Assembly (NCBI GenBank): GCA_024279945.1
Contig: JAJRRA010000016.1
Span: forward strand, 1 to 60,014
Length of the DNA stretch: 60,014 bases
Direction: 5' to 3'
Source: Gammaproteobacteria bacterium
Lineage (GTDB): Bacteria; Pseudomonadota; Gammaproteobacteria; Xanthomonadales; SZUA-36
The translations under genes were made by a program, and so were the position numbers. Within the stretch, counting starts at the first letter, position 1. Each line of letters starts with the position of its first letter. Below the pieces are notes generated by a model. That model was not told the origin of the DNA, ran no database searches, and worked only from the letters and a program-made list of their open reading frames with translations. Shown in pieces: positions 37,561-46,423 of this stretch.

Positions 37561-38025
37561 TCATAATACTGGGGGCTCGGAGGTGGACAGCAATTGTAAT
37601 AGTTTGCCGGGGCCTTCTGCTTCACGTAATTGGGTCAGCAGGTCCGGGTCGCTGAAAAGTTCTGCTACCTGGGCCAGCAGTTTCAGGTGGTCTTCATTGC
37701 AACTTTCTGGCACCGTCATGGCGAACAGCAAGTCCACTGGTTTACCGTCAACAGAATCGAAAGGAACAGGTTTCTTCAGGCAGATGAATACAGCCTCAAT
37801 TTCCTGACTGTCCTTGACCCGGCCATGCGGGATAGCAACACCATTTCCAAGCCCGGTGCTGCCGAGGCGCTCCCGTGCACAGAGACTTTCAAATATTTCT
37901 CTCTGGCTCAGATCGTCGCTGTTGCGGGCAAGTTCTTTGCTGAGGAATTCCAGCAAACGCTTTTTACTGCTGCTGTGGACATCGCAGGATATTCGTTCCG
38001 GGCTAAGCAGGTCACTTAATAGCAT
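37561..38025 (-). CDS. ptsN: PTS IIA-Ntr regulatory protein PtsN
   Basis: 154 residues of the fructose/IIA-Ntr fold. The active-site His67 lies in GNGVAIPHGR, and the segment PVDLLFAMTVPESCNEDHLKLLAQ is typical. PtsN adjusts potassium uptake, nitrogen metabolism and envelope processes by protein contacts that depend on its phosphorylation. It follows rpoN and hpf, the standard gammaproteobacterial order, and precedes hprK. Confidence 0.94.
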   Translation of the reverse strand: MLLSDLLSPERISCDVHSSSKKRLLEFLSKELARNSDDLSQREIFESLCARERLGSTGLGNGVAIPHGRVKDSQEIEAVFICLKKPVPFDSVDGKPVDLLFAMTVPESCNEDHLKLLAQVAELFSDPDLLTQLREAEGPGKLLQLLSTSEPPVL

Positions 38026-38091
38026 TAGATTTGCAACTGTCCTGGGAGACTCTGATTTTCGGACTTTGAGTCTGGTTGAATGCGGCCTGGA

Positions 38092-38406
38092 TCAACCGTT
38101 GGAAGCAGCGCGCCTGGCATGATGGCTTCTCATTCGATCGTTATAACGCCTGACCTGTTTGTCCAGTTTGTCAACAAGACCATCAATCGCGGCGTACATG
38201 TCACTATCGATTTCGTGGGCAAACAGGGCTTTCCCGGCCGTGTTGACCGTTGCCTCAGCCTGCTGCTGGTGGTTCTCAACTTTTAGAATGACATTGATCG
38301 AAATCACGTGATCAAAATGGCGAGAAATGCGTTGCATTTTCTCCGTCACATACGCTCTGAGTGCGGTTGTTACTTCTACGTGATGTCCGGTAACGTTAAT
38401 TTGCAT
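38092..38406 (-). CDS. hpf: ribosome hibernation-promoting factor, short form
   Basis: 104 residues from the ATG at 38406 (MQINVTGHHVEVTTALRAYV), preceded by AAAGGAAA. An in-frame ATG further upstream would add a leader foreign to the family. The protein has the S30AE/YfiA fold with KMQRISRHFDHVISINVIL. It lacks the C-terminal dimerisation domain of long HPF, so it is the short gammaproteobacterial type, which helps form inactive 100S ribosomes with RMF. It lies directly after rpoN, as in E. coli. Confidence 0.94.
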   Translation of the reverse strand: MQINVTGHHVEVTTALRAYVTEKMQRISRHFDHVISINVILKVENHQQQAEATVNTAGKALFAHEIDSDMYAAIDGLVDKLDKQVRRYNDRMRSHHARRAASNG

Positions 38407-38499
38407 ATTATTTTCCTTTGAAAAAATGTCAATCCTGTACATCAATAATTTTATACCCGATTCCCACAATTGCATAGAGCCCAAGAATCAATCATTAGT

Positions 38500-39951
38500 T
38501 CAGATTCCCGTGGGTTTTCGTTTATACAGGCGCCGACGCTCGCTGGACGAACCTATGCCCAGCGACTCGCGGTATTTCGCCACGGTTCTGCGTGCCGCAC
38601 GAATACCGGTCTGGTGAAGAAGCGCGGACAGGTCCTGGTCGCTCAATGGATGTTTCTGCGGTTCATTTTGCAGCAATATCTGCAGATGTGCTTTTACCGA
38701 AGTGGCGCTGACGGTGCCGCCATGGTTTGTCCTGACGTGGCTGGAAAAGAAGTATTTCAATTCATACAGGCCTCTGGGGGTCAGCATGTATTTTCGCGTC
38801 GTAGCGCGGGAAACCGTTGATTCGTGGACCCCCACGCTGTCAGCAATGTCCCTCAGCACCAGGGGCTTCATGGCGATGTCTCCCTGTTCCAGGAAATCCT
38901 GCTGGGAGTCAACAATGGCCTGTGAAACCCGCAACAGGGTGCGGTTGCGCATTTCCAGGCTGGACATCAGCCAGCGTGCTTCCTGCAAGCGGCCGCGCAG
39001 GTATTTTGCATCCTTTTCGCCGGACTTGCGCAGCAGGTCAATATAATAATTATTCAGGCGCAGACCCGGTTCATTTTCCGGGTTGAGCGTGACCCGCCAT
39101 TCACTGTCTGCCTGGGTAACATAGACATCCGGGATCAGGTATTCATCGTGGCGGTTATCGTAGCGGGCGCCGGGTCTTGGTTCGAGGGACTGGATCAGAT
39201 CCAGCGCCTGGGCCAGGGATTCCTCGCTGGCACGGGTACTTCGCCTCAGTTCGTCGTAGTCATGCCGAGCAAAGAGGTCGAGAAAATCTCGTGCGATGCG
39301 CAAGGCGAGTTCCCTTGCGGGTGTATCAGCCGGAAGCACAGATAGCTGAACCAGGATGCATTCCGCAGCATCCCTCGTTGCAACACCCACCGGTTCCATG
39401 CGCTGCACCCGGTGTAGTACAGCCAGCACCTCGTCTTCACCGACCAGCAATTCCGGCGCCAGGCTGGCGCGGATGTCCTGAATGCTGTCGGGGAGGAAAC
39501 CGTCATCATCCAGACCGTATATGATCGCCGTGGCAATCTCGGTGTCCACCGGGCTGAAATGTGAGAGGTTCACCTGCCACAGCAGGTGTTCCCGCAGGGA
39601 ATCCGTGCTGGTGTCGGCAATCTGGGATTCCATGCTGTAGCTATCGAAAGAACTGCGCTCGGTCCACTGATCTTCGCTGGGCCTGGCGACATCCCAGTCG
39701 GCGTTATCTCTTTCCTCCACCGGGTCGATTTCACTCTCACCGGCACGTGCCTCACGGTCCGCATCACCGGAATCCTGATTCGAAGCCGCATCGGATTCAT
39801 CCCGTTCCAGCAGCGGATTGGAATCGAGGGCGTCCTGGATATACTCACGGAGTTCAATGCGGTTGAGTTGTAACAGGCGGATAGCCTGTTGCAATTGAGG
39901 TGACAGGGCAAGCTTCTGTGTGAGCCTGAGTTGGAGTGACTGGTCGGCCAT
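38500..39951 (-). CDS. rpoN: RNA polymerase sigma-54 factor
   Basis: 483 residues. Region I is the Gln/Leu-rich LRLTQKLALSPQLQQAIRLL. An acidic region II spans about residues 55-100. The core-binding region follows, then the helix-turn-helix VHESTVSRATTRKYM and the RpoN box ARRTVAKYRE near the C terminus. It directs transcription from -24/-12 promoters with activator ATPases, classically for nitrogen, flagellar and carbon genes. It sits between lptB and hpf, in the conserved order. Confidence 0.96.
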   Translation of the reverse strand: MADQSLQLRLTQKLALSPQLQQAIRLLQLNRIELREYIQDALDSNPLLERDESDAASNQDSGDADREARAGESEIDPVEERDNADWDVARPSEDQWTERSSFDSYSMESQIADTSTDSLREHLLWQVNLSHFSPVDTEIATAIIYGLDDDGFLPDSIQDIRASLAPELLVGEDEVLAVLHRVQRMEPVGVATRDAAECILVQLSVLPADTPARELALRIARDFLDLFARHDYDELRRSTRASEESLAQALDLIQSLEPRPGARYDNRHDEYLIPDVYVTQADSEWRVTLNPENEPGLRLNNYYIDLLRKSGEKDAKYLRGRLQEARWLMSSLEMRNRTLLRVSQAIVDSQQDFLEQGDIAMKPLVLRDIADSVGVHESTVSRATTRKYMLTPRGLYELKYFFSSHVRTNHGGTVSATSVKAHLQILLQNEPQKHPLSDQDLSALLHQTGIRAARRTVAKYRESLGIGSSSERRRLYKRKPTGI

Positions 39952-39984
39952 CTTCAGGTCATTCAGCTTGCGCTTAGCCTGGTG

Positions 39985-40704
39985 CTAAAGACTGAATTCT
40001 TTGCCAAGATAAACATTGCGCACCTCGTCGTTGGCAAGTATTTCTGTCGGTTTACCCTGGGCCAGCACCTGGCCCTCGTTCAGGATATATGCGTGGTCAC
40101 AGATGCCCAGGGTTTCCCTGACATTGTGATCGGTAATCAGGACTCCGATGTCCATTGTGGTCAACTGTTTGACGATTTTCTGAATTTCGATGACGGAAAT
40201 CGGATCAATGCCTGCGAACGGTTCATCCAGCAAGATGAACCTTGGTCCGGCGGCCAGGGCTCTGGCGATTTCAGCACGCCGGCGTTCGCCGCCTGAGAGG
40301 CTGATGCCCATTTGCTCAGCAAGATGTGAGATACCCAGGTCATCCATCAATTGTTGTACCATTTTTTTTCGGCCAGACTCTCCAAGTTCGGAGCGCATTT
40401 CGAGAATGGCCATGATGTTGTCTGCAACACTCAGCTTGCGGAAGATTGATGCATCCTGCGGCAGGTAGCCCACACCGAGTCCGGCACGGATATTAACGGG
40501 TTCATGGGTTACATCAATTTCATCAACAACGATACTTCCGTCATCAACAGAAATCAGGCCGACAATCATGTAAAAACAGGTTGTTTTCCCTGCCCCGTTG
40601 GGTCCCAGCAAGCCAACAACCCTGCCAGGCTCGACCTGCATGGTCACGCCTCGAACGACATCTCTTTTGCCAAATGATTTTTTGAGGTTTACCGCTTTGA
40701 GCAT
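39985..40704 (-). CDS. lptB: LPS export ABC transporter ATP-binding protein LptB
   Basis: 239 residues with Walker A GPNGAGKTT, Q-loop region GYLPQDASIFRKL, signature LSGGERRRAEIARAL, Walker B FILLDEPFAGIDP and the His switch ITDHNVRETL. LptB powers LptFG to extract LPS from the inner membrane and push it onto LptC and LptA. It starts one base after the lptA stop and is followed by rpoN. Confidence 0.96.
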   Translation of the reverse strand: MLKAVNLKKSFGKRDVVRGVTMQVEPGRVVGLLGPNGAGKTTCFYMIVGLISVDDGSIVVDEIDVTHEPVNIRAGLGVGYLPQDASIFRKLSVADNIMAILEMRSELGESGRKKMVQQLMDDLGISHLAEQMGISLSGGERRRAEIARALAAGPRFILLDEPFAGIDPISVIEIQKIVKQLTTMDIGVLITDHNVRETLGICDHAYILNEGQVLAQGKPTEILANDEVRNVYLGKEFSL

Positions 40705-40705
40705 G

Positions 40706-41254
40706 CTACTGATTTGCCCCCTGGCTTTGAGTTTCCTGTGGATTGGGTACGGTGTTGATATCCGGCACTACTTCCGGTGCCAGTTCGATGCGAATCCTGC
40801 CGTTGCCGTCACCTCCATTGCCCTGGAAGTGCTGCAGATTCAGATCATATTTCAGCATTTCACCACTGACATGATACTGCGGATGATTCACCGTAGCGGC
40901 ACCGGTCAAAGTGATCATTCCGGTGGCGACCTCGTACTCGATCTTCAGCGCTTCGGCCTGGACCAGGCCCTGTTCTTCAATTTCCTGCTCAAGGTGAACA
41001 GGCTTGCCGGTTAAAACGACACTGCGCACACGGCCTTCCACTTTTTCAACTTCTGCGACATCCGCTTTGACCAACAATGAACCCTGGCGAATGACAACGT
41101 TACCGTAAAGTACGGCTTTGCCATCACCAAGCGTACCCTCGGTCGCGTCTGCATTGACTTCCAGCGCTTGCTTGCGGTCGGATTCCAGGGCAGCCAGATG
41201 ACTCCACAGGAGAAGCAGGGTCAAACCCAATGTTATCTTCCTAAGGAATATCAT
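40706..41254 (-). CDS. lptA: LPS transport periplasmic protein LptA
   Basis: 182 residues. The signal peptide LGLTLLLLWSHLAALE precedes an OstA/LptA beta-jellyroll domain (ALEVNADATEGTLGDGKAVLYG, split, then VVIRQGSLLVKADVAEV). LptA forms the bridge that carries LPS across the periplasm to LptDE. The start overlaps lptC by 14 bases, so the two are probably translationally coupled. Confidence 0.93.
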   Translation of the reverse strand: MIFLRKITLGLTLLLLWSHLAALESDRKQALEVNADATEGTLGDGKAVLYGNVVIRQGSLLVKADVAEVEKVEGRVRSVVLTGKPVHLEQEIEEQGLVQAEALKIEYEVATGMITLTGAATVNHPQYHVSGEMLKYDLNLQHFQGNGGDGNGRIRIELAPEVVPDINTVPNPQETQSQGANQ

Positions 41255-41804
41255 AATGAGCCTGCACGTCGTTCAGCAATTCAAAGCTGTCATTGATTAT
41301 GTCCAGATTCATACCCAGTGCATCCAGCCGGTCACCGAATTGGACAATGGTGACCAACGATTCTGTGCTCGCCGTCCGCGGGCTTACCCTGAGCATGACA
41401 TCCCGGGTTATGATTTTGAGTGTTTCGCCACTGATATCGTTCAGTCTCAGCATGTTTACATCACCAATCAGGGAAACATATTCCCTGTCAGCGGTGATGA
41501 TTGCAGACTCAGCGGTGATGTGCCACTGCTGATCATCCTGTTTTATCTGAATCCGAGGGCTTTTTATCGTGGCCACCTCGCTTTGCGCAACTTTTCTGAG
41601 CAGTGGTGCGGAGATTCGCAGGCTGATATTGCCCTGTTTGTCGAGCAATTCGCTGTCAAAATCCCACAATGCGTAGTTCAGTCGGGTATCGAGCCGTAAC
41701 GGAGGCTTGCTGACCGGGTCTGAAGAATGCTTTGGTAACAGCCACGTAATGATCGACAGGGCGGCCAGGAAAATAATTCCATGCCGGGTTTTACGTTTGA
41801 TCAT
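41241..41804 (-). CDS. lptC: LPS export protein LptC
   Basis: 187 residues. One N-terminal transmembrane helix (GIIFLAALSIITWLLP) anchors a periplasmic LptC beta-jellyroll domain (NYALWDFDSELLDKQGNISL and related strands). LptC takes LPS from LptB2FG and hands it to LptA. Sequence conservation of LptC is low, and the identification rests on size, topology and its place between kdsC and lptA. It overlaps both neighbours. Confidence 0.92.
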   Translation of the reverse strand: MIKRKTRHGIIFLAALSIITWLLPKHSSDPVSKPPLRLDTRLNYALWDFDSELLDKQGNISLRISAPLLRKVAQSEVATIKSPRIQIKQDDQQWHITAESAIITADREYVSLIGDVNMLRLNDISGETLKIITRDVMLRVSPRTASTESLVTIVQFGDRLDALGMNLDIINDSFELLNDVQAHYDIP

Positions 41805-42394
41805 GGCTTAATCCCTGGCGTAAAATCCGCTGCGAGGATTTCAGCCAGCACCTGCCCATCCAGGTCCTGCGCCGCCAGTATGAGATTACATATCTCGCGT
41901 ACAGCACCCTTTCCGCCACCGTTGGATGTTACCCAGTGAACACGGCGCTTGACGATTCTGTCCGCATCAGACACGGTCACAGCCAGGCCGACCCGGTCCA
42001 GCACCGGGAGATCAATCCAGTCATCACCGGCATAGCAGGCCTGTTGTTCATTGATAGCTGTTTTCTCCAGCAAATGATTGAATGCGACCAGCTTATTGTG
42101 GCAGCCCTGATAAACGTGAGTAATACCGAGTTGCTCCGCCCGCCGGGCAACAATTTCCGACTGCCGTCCGGTAATCAGGGCCAGCTCAATTCCACACCGT
42201 TGCAGGCATCTCATGCCCAGGCCATCGCGGGTTGAAAAGGCTTTCATTTCATTGCCCTTGTTGTCGAAATAAAGCCTGCCATCGGTCAACACGCCATCAA
42301 CATCAAGAATCAGCATCCTGATTGATGCCGCTCTTTTGAGCAACAAGGGGTCGAAAATGCTTTTATCAATTGATGTCGGCACTGGTCTAGACAA
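41801..42394 (-). CDS. kdsC: 3-deoxy-D-manno-octulosonate 8-phosphate phosphatase KdsC
   Basis: 197 residues of the HAD superfamily, type C0 without a cap. Motif I is LILDVDGVLTDGRLY with the nucleophile Asp, motif II lies in LALITGRQSEIV, and motif IV is CYAGDDWIDLPVL. It removes phosphate from Kdo-8-phosphate to give Kdo for the LPS inner core. It overlaps kdsD by eight bases and lptC by four. Confidence 0.95.
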   Translation of the reverse strand: MSRPVPTSIDKSIFDPLLLKRAASIRMLILDVDGVLTDGRLYFDNKGNEMKAFSTRDGLGMRCLQRCGIELALITGRQSEIVARRAEQLGITHVYQGCHNKLVAFNHLLEKTAINEQQACYAGDDWIDLPVLDRVGLAVTVSDADRIVKRRVHWVTSNGGGKGAVREICNLILAAQDLDGQVLAEILAADFTPGIKP

Positions 42395-43358
42395 CCCCGG
42401 CTTTCAAAAGGTCCTGGAAATTGAGCGCACCCACCAGTTGCCCGTCATCATCAAGCACCAGCAAGCCCTGAATAGAGTGTTTTTGCATCATCTGAACCGC
42501 TTCCATGGCCAGCGCCCCGGGTGATATATGTTTTCCTCCGGGCGACATGGCTGTCGCGACCGGCGTATTGTGAGGATCCAGTCCTGAGTCCAGCGTCCGC
42601 CGGAGATCTCCGTCCGTATAGATGCCGCTGACCCTGCCGGAATCATCGACAACCGCAGTCATTCCCAGCCTCTTGCGGGTCATTTCAACAATGGCCTGGC
42701 TGATGGATGACTGTTCATTGATGCAGGGAATATCCTCACCGCTGTGCATGATGTCCCGAATGTGCAGCAACATTCTCCGGCCCAACTGGCCGGCAGGGTG
42801 GGAGCGGGCAAAATCCTCGCGGGTGAAACTCTTGGATTCCAATAGAGAAACCGCGAGTACATCGCCCATGACAAGTGCAGCGGTCGTGCTGGAAGTGGGT
42901 GCAAGGCCAAGTGGACAAGCCTCTTCTTCCACGCTGACATCCAGGTGGATATCAGCATGCCGGGCCAGGGTGGAGTTCCCGCTACCGGTCATTGCAATGA
43001 TGTGCACACCCAGGCGTTTCAACAGCGGCAGAATCAGGTTGACTTCATCCGTTTCACCTGAATGGGAGAGTGCCAGGATAACGTCGGTGTTTTTGATCAT
43101 GCCCAGGTCGCCGTGACTGGCTTCTGCCGGATGCACGAAGAATGCGGGCGTGCCGGTGCTGGCCAGCGTGGCGGCAATCTTGCCTGCGATATGCCCGGAT
43201 TTTCCCATCCCGATGACCACGATTCGGCCCTTGCAGCCGAGCATGATCTCGCAGGCCCGGCAAAAAGAATCATCAATCCGATCCAGCAGTCCGTTCACTG
43301 CAGCGGCTTCGGTTTCGATCACGGCCCGGGCCCGGTTCATGATGGCTTGTTTATTCAT
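42387..43358 (-). CDS. kdsD: D-arabinose 5-phosphate isomerase KdsD
   Basis: 323 residues from the ATG at 43358 (MNKQAIMNRARAVIE). A longer open frame upstream encodes an atypical leader and is rejected. It has an N-terminal SIS domain (VVIGMGKSGHIAGKIAATLA, SGETDEVNLILPLLKRLG) and two C-terminal CBS domains (about 205-323). It converts ribulose 5-phosphate to arabinose 5-phosphate, the first step to Kdo. It is followed directly by kdsC. Confidence 0.95.
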   Translation of the reverse strand: MNKQAIMNRARAVIETEAAAVNGLLDRIDDSFCRACEIMLGCKGRIVVIGMGKSGHIAGKIAATLASTGTPAFFVHPAEASHGDLGMIKNTDVILALSHSGETDEVNLILPLLKRLGVHIIAMTGSGNSTLARHADIHLDVSVEEEACPLGLAPTSSTTAALVMGDVLAVSLLESKSFTREDFARSHPAGQLGRRMLLHIRDIMHSGEDIPCINEQSSISQAIVEMTRKRLGMTAVVDDSGRVSGIYTDGDLRRTLDSGLDPHNTPVATAMSPGGKHISPGALAMEAVQMMQKHSIQGLLVLDDDGQLVGALNFQDLLKAGVV

Positions 43359-43386
43359 CACGCTATTGTACCTGCCGTGGTATGCC

Positions 43387-44364
43387 CTATGGAACAACCC
43401 ACGAGGCGGTGGTCCAGACCAGAATATGGTAGCAGAAATAGATGAGCAGGAGCAGAGCACCGGATTTACGGCTGATTCTGCCCGGACCGTTAATGCCATA
43501 AGCCATGAAGAACAACAGCACAGTCAGCAGAAACATCACCGGAAAGTCCTGTTTGAGCATGAGTTCGTCAACCTGTGCCGGGTTTATGGTCGCCGCGATA
43601 CCCAGCACCCCCAGGATATTGAACATGTTGGAACCAATAACGGTGCCGATAGCCAGGTCATCTTCTCTGCGCAGAGCGCTGGTCAGCGTTGCTGCCAATT
43701 CCGGCAAGCTGGTTCCGAAAGCGACAATTGTCAAACCAATTACGGCATCGGAAACTTCCAGCGTCCGAGCGATGCTGATGGCTCCTCGCACCAGGAAATT
43801 CGAACTCAGCGGCAGGATCACCAGGCCGACCAGCAACCACATGACAGCCACCCGCATCGGCATGTTACTTGGAATCTCGGCGGCGAATTCTTTGGCCAGC
43901 GGATCCTGAGGCCCTCGCCTCAAGCCAAAACGGACCATCCAGATAATCAGTGCCACCAGGCCGCTTAGCATCAGCCAACCCTCTGTGCGACTGAAAAGCT
44001 GGTCAGCCGCCATGATAAAGCTGGCGATCATGATGAGCATCAGCAGGGGATATTCTCGTTTGAGGACTTCGGACTCGACCCTGAGCGGGTAAGTCAATGC
44101 GGTCAAACCCAGGATCAGCCCGATGTTCGCAATATTAGAACCGATTGCATTTCCGACAGCGAGTCCCGGGTTGCCCTCGATAGCGGCCATGGCGGAAACG
44201 ATCAGTTCCGGTGCAGAAGTGCCGAAAGCAACAATGGTCAGCCCGATGATCAGGGGAGAGACGCCAAGATTCCTGGCTGTTGCTGAAGCACCCGCCACCA
44301 GGCGGTCTGCTCCCCACACCAGTAAAATGAATCCGCCGATGATTTGGACGATGGGAATCAGCAT
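43387..44364 (-). CDS. calcium/sodium antiporter (CaxA/YrbG family)
   Basis: About 325 residues with two inverted alpha-repeats: SPLIIGLTIVAFGTSAPELI in the first half and DAVIGLTIVAFGTSLPELAA in the second. These are the cation-binding signatures of the CaCA superfamily. Ten or so transmembrane helices are expected. The start at 44364 gives MLIPIVQIIGGFILLVWGAD, the expected N terminus, and starts at 44376 or 44400 are also open. It heads the kds-lpt block, as yrbG does in E. coli. The ions it carries are not proven by sequence alone. Confidence 0.9.
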   Translation of the reverse strand: MLIPIVQIIGGFILLVWGADRLVAGASATARNLGVSPLIIGLTIVAFGTSAPELIVSAMAAIEGNPGLAVGNAIGSNIANIGLILGLTALTYPLRVESEVLKREYPLLMLIMIASFIMAADQLFSRTEGWLMLSGLVALIIWMVRFGLRRGPQDPLAKEFAAEIPSNMPMRVAVMWLLVGLVILPLSSNFLVRGAISIARTLEVSDAVIGLTIVAFGTSLPELAATLTSALRREDDLAIGTVIGSNMFNILGVLGIAATINPAQVDELMLKQDFPVMFLLTVLLFFMAYGINGPGRISRKSGALLLLIYFCYHILVWTTASWVVP

Positions 44365-44540
44365 CAGCCGGCCCATTCCCGGACAAGTTGCAGATTGCAC
44401 GGGTGATGATAAATAATTATTGTTATCCGTTCTGTTTCCATTATGATGACCGGCCTTCGGGCGTTAACCCAAACAGGACAAATTGTACGTTCAATATGGG
44501 GATTAAAATCGATGATTTCAGATACGAGGTTGCATAGTCT

Positions 44541-44771
44541 ATGGATAGCACAACGATAGAGCAAATGATCCGCAAAGGATTGCCCGGCGCCGAGGTTAGC
44601 GTCAGCGGTAATGATGGAGTACATTTCGAGGCACATGTCGTTTACGAATTGTTCCGGGGCAAGGCTACTTTGCAGCGCCACCGCATGGTCTATGCCACCC
44701 TGGGTGAACTGATGGGGAATGAAATCCACGCACTGGGTGTGCAGACAGAAGTTCCACAGTCAGACCCTTAG
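44541..44771 (+). CDS. ibaG: BolA-family protein IbaG
   Basis: 76 residues with the BolA fold: IEQMIRKGLPGAEVSVSGND, the central HFEAHVVYELFRGKATLQRH and the conserved MVYATLGELMGNEIHAL. The conserved His is present. IbaG (YrbA) binds Fe-S clusters with monothiol glutaredoxin and supports envelope integrity. In E. coli it is followed by murA and preceded by the mla genes. Here neither is adjacent and an M48 protease gene converges instead. Confidence 0.92.
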   Translation: MDSTTIEQMIRKGLPGAEVSVSGNDGVHFEAHVVYELFRGKATLQRHRMVYATLGELMGNEIHALGVQTEVPQSDP

Positions 44772-44799
44772 CCTGCATATTGCACTACAGGTATATTTT

Positions 44800-46377
44800 C
44801 TACCGCGCATGCTCCTTGGGGTCAGTTACCCTGGCAGCCGTGACCTCCACGCGGATCCGGTTCGGTAACTCAGCGGTGTTCTCCAGCCTGATGCCGGTTT
44901 TGACCCGATCCTGATCCCCGCCTTTGAGGGGCCCCCGGTAGCTTATTTTGCGCTGGCGGGTCCGGCCTTGCTCATCCAGCCACACATAGCTGATCTCGAT
45001 GTCTTTCATGGCCACGCGCGTCAGGTTCCCAAAACGGATCCAGATCATGTTGTAGCCATCAATTTCTGCCCTTGAACCGATATATCGAGACGGGTTGTTG
45101 GCCAGATCCTCAATCAGCAACTCCCGGTTTGCCTGCTGGCCAGAGTCTGATTCAGACTGGGCAGCGATTTTAAAATGCTCCGTGGCGCTGTCCAGCTTGC
45201 CTTCAGCCTGGTCCAATTTTCCCAGCAGATAATGTGCCTCAGATGTGGGCATCAGTTCCACACTGTGGGAAAGGTCTGATCGTGCGGACTGGAGTTTGTC
45301 CTGTTTATATTCTATTTGCCCCTTGCGCAGATAGGCGTAGAAAAATCCAGGGTTGGTGTTGATCGCTTTCTGGTAGGAGGCCAGGGCCTGTTCAGGCCGA
45401 TTCTGTAAGCTATGGATGTCCCCCTGCAGGGAATGGAACATTGACTCCCGTGGTTCGATGGCCATCGCTTCGTTCAGTTTGCGCTGGGCGAGGTCCAGTT
45501 TATTTTCCTTGATCGCCTTGTTGGCTTCATCAAAAGCATCATAAGCGGGCTGTACTCTTCTCAGAAATTGCGTTTTTTCGGCATACCTGCTGCGGTCAAA
45601 ACTGCCGCCTTCAGGTAGTTCTGCGGCGATCTTCTGGTTGCGTTCGAGACGTTCACGCGATGGCGGATGAGATGCAAACAGGCCGCTCATCCAGTTTTCG
45701 TTACGTCCTTCGGAAAGCTTGACGAAGGTTTTCTGCAACTCGACCGCGCCCAGTGGGTTGTAGCCAGCTTCGGACATATACAGCATTCCGTATTCATCCG
45801 CTTCGCGTTCTGCATCCCTGCTGTATTTCTGGGTGAGTAGCTGGGCGCCCAGTGCTGGAACCATCATGGCGATTTCGCGGGTTGCCTGGGAGTCAATATT
45901 GCCCAGTGCGATCATGCTGACCACGGCGCCGATCTGGGTCAGCATACCTTTCGATTGTGCGCGGGCTCCATGAGCGGCATCGGCGTGGACAATTTCGTGG
46001 CCGAGTACGGCGGCCAGCTCGGCTTCGGAATCGAGTTCTGTCAGCAGACCGCGGTTGACTACAATTTTACCTCCGGGTAGTGCCCATGCATTGGGCGTGG
46101 AGTCGTTGAGTACGGAAAATTCAAAATCCAGCTGGTCTTTTCTGCGCGCCCTTTCTGCAAGTTTCTGACCCACTTGCTGGACATATTCCGTCAATTCCGG
46201 ATCGATGATGAACTCACCGCCCTGGGACTGCTTCATGGGTGCGTACATTTCTGCCCCCACTTGCTGTTCCCACTCGTCACCGTAGATTTGGAAATTCCGT
46301 TTACCAGTCACCGGGTTGACGGAGCAGGCTGTGATACCCGTTATGCTGATCAGGACCGCCAGGATAAGTTTTTTCAT
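44800..46377 (-). CDS. M48-family periplasmic metalloprotease lipoprotein with TPR repeats
   Basis: 525 residues. The N-terminal signal MKKLILAVLISITGITAC ends in a lipobox, so a membrane-anchored lipoprotein is likely. The zinc motif is GHEIVHADAAH (HExxH), with the third ligand Glu in RDAEREADEYGM. TPR-like repeats follow (about 290-420), then a C-terminal beta-rich domain. It resembles BepA/LoiP-type proteases that monitor outer-membrane assembly, but the C-terminal domain differs, so it should not be called BepA. Its downstream end converges on ibaG. Confidence 0.88.
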   Translation of the reverse strand: MKKLILAVLISITGITACSVNPVTGKRNFQIYGDEWEQQVGAEMYAPMKQSQGGEFIIDPELTEYVQQVGQKLAERARRKDQLDFEFSVLNDSTPNAWALPGGKIVVNRGLLTELDSEAELAAVLGHEIVHADAAHGARAQSKGMLTQIGAVVSMIALGNIDSQATREIAMMVPALGAQLLTQKYSRDAEREADEYGMLYMSEAGYNPLGAVELQKTFVKLSEGRNENWMSGLFASHPPSRERLERNQKIAAELPEGGSFDRSRYAEKTQFLRRVQPAYDAFDEANKAIKENKLDLAQRKLNEAMAIEPRESMFHSLQGDIHSLQNRPEQALASYQKAINTNPGFFYAYLRKGQIEYKQDKLQSARSDLSHSVELMPTSEAHYLLGKLDQAEGKLDSATEHFKIAAQSESDSGQQANRELLIEDLANNPSRYIGSRAEIDGYNMIWIRFGNLTRVAMKDIEISYVWLDEQGRTRQRKISYRGPLKGGDQDRVKTGIRLENTAELPNRIRVEVTAARVTDPKEHAR

Positions 46378-46423
46378 AGTGGCTCAGTTCCCAGGGCCTG
46401 TTAACAGGCCCGAAGTAGTGTAT

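Noticed and set aside
43359-43499. N-terminal extension of KdsD
   Set aside because: The leader is unlike KdsD and overlaps the region of the antiporter's end. MNKQAIMNRAR at 43358 fits the family.
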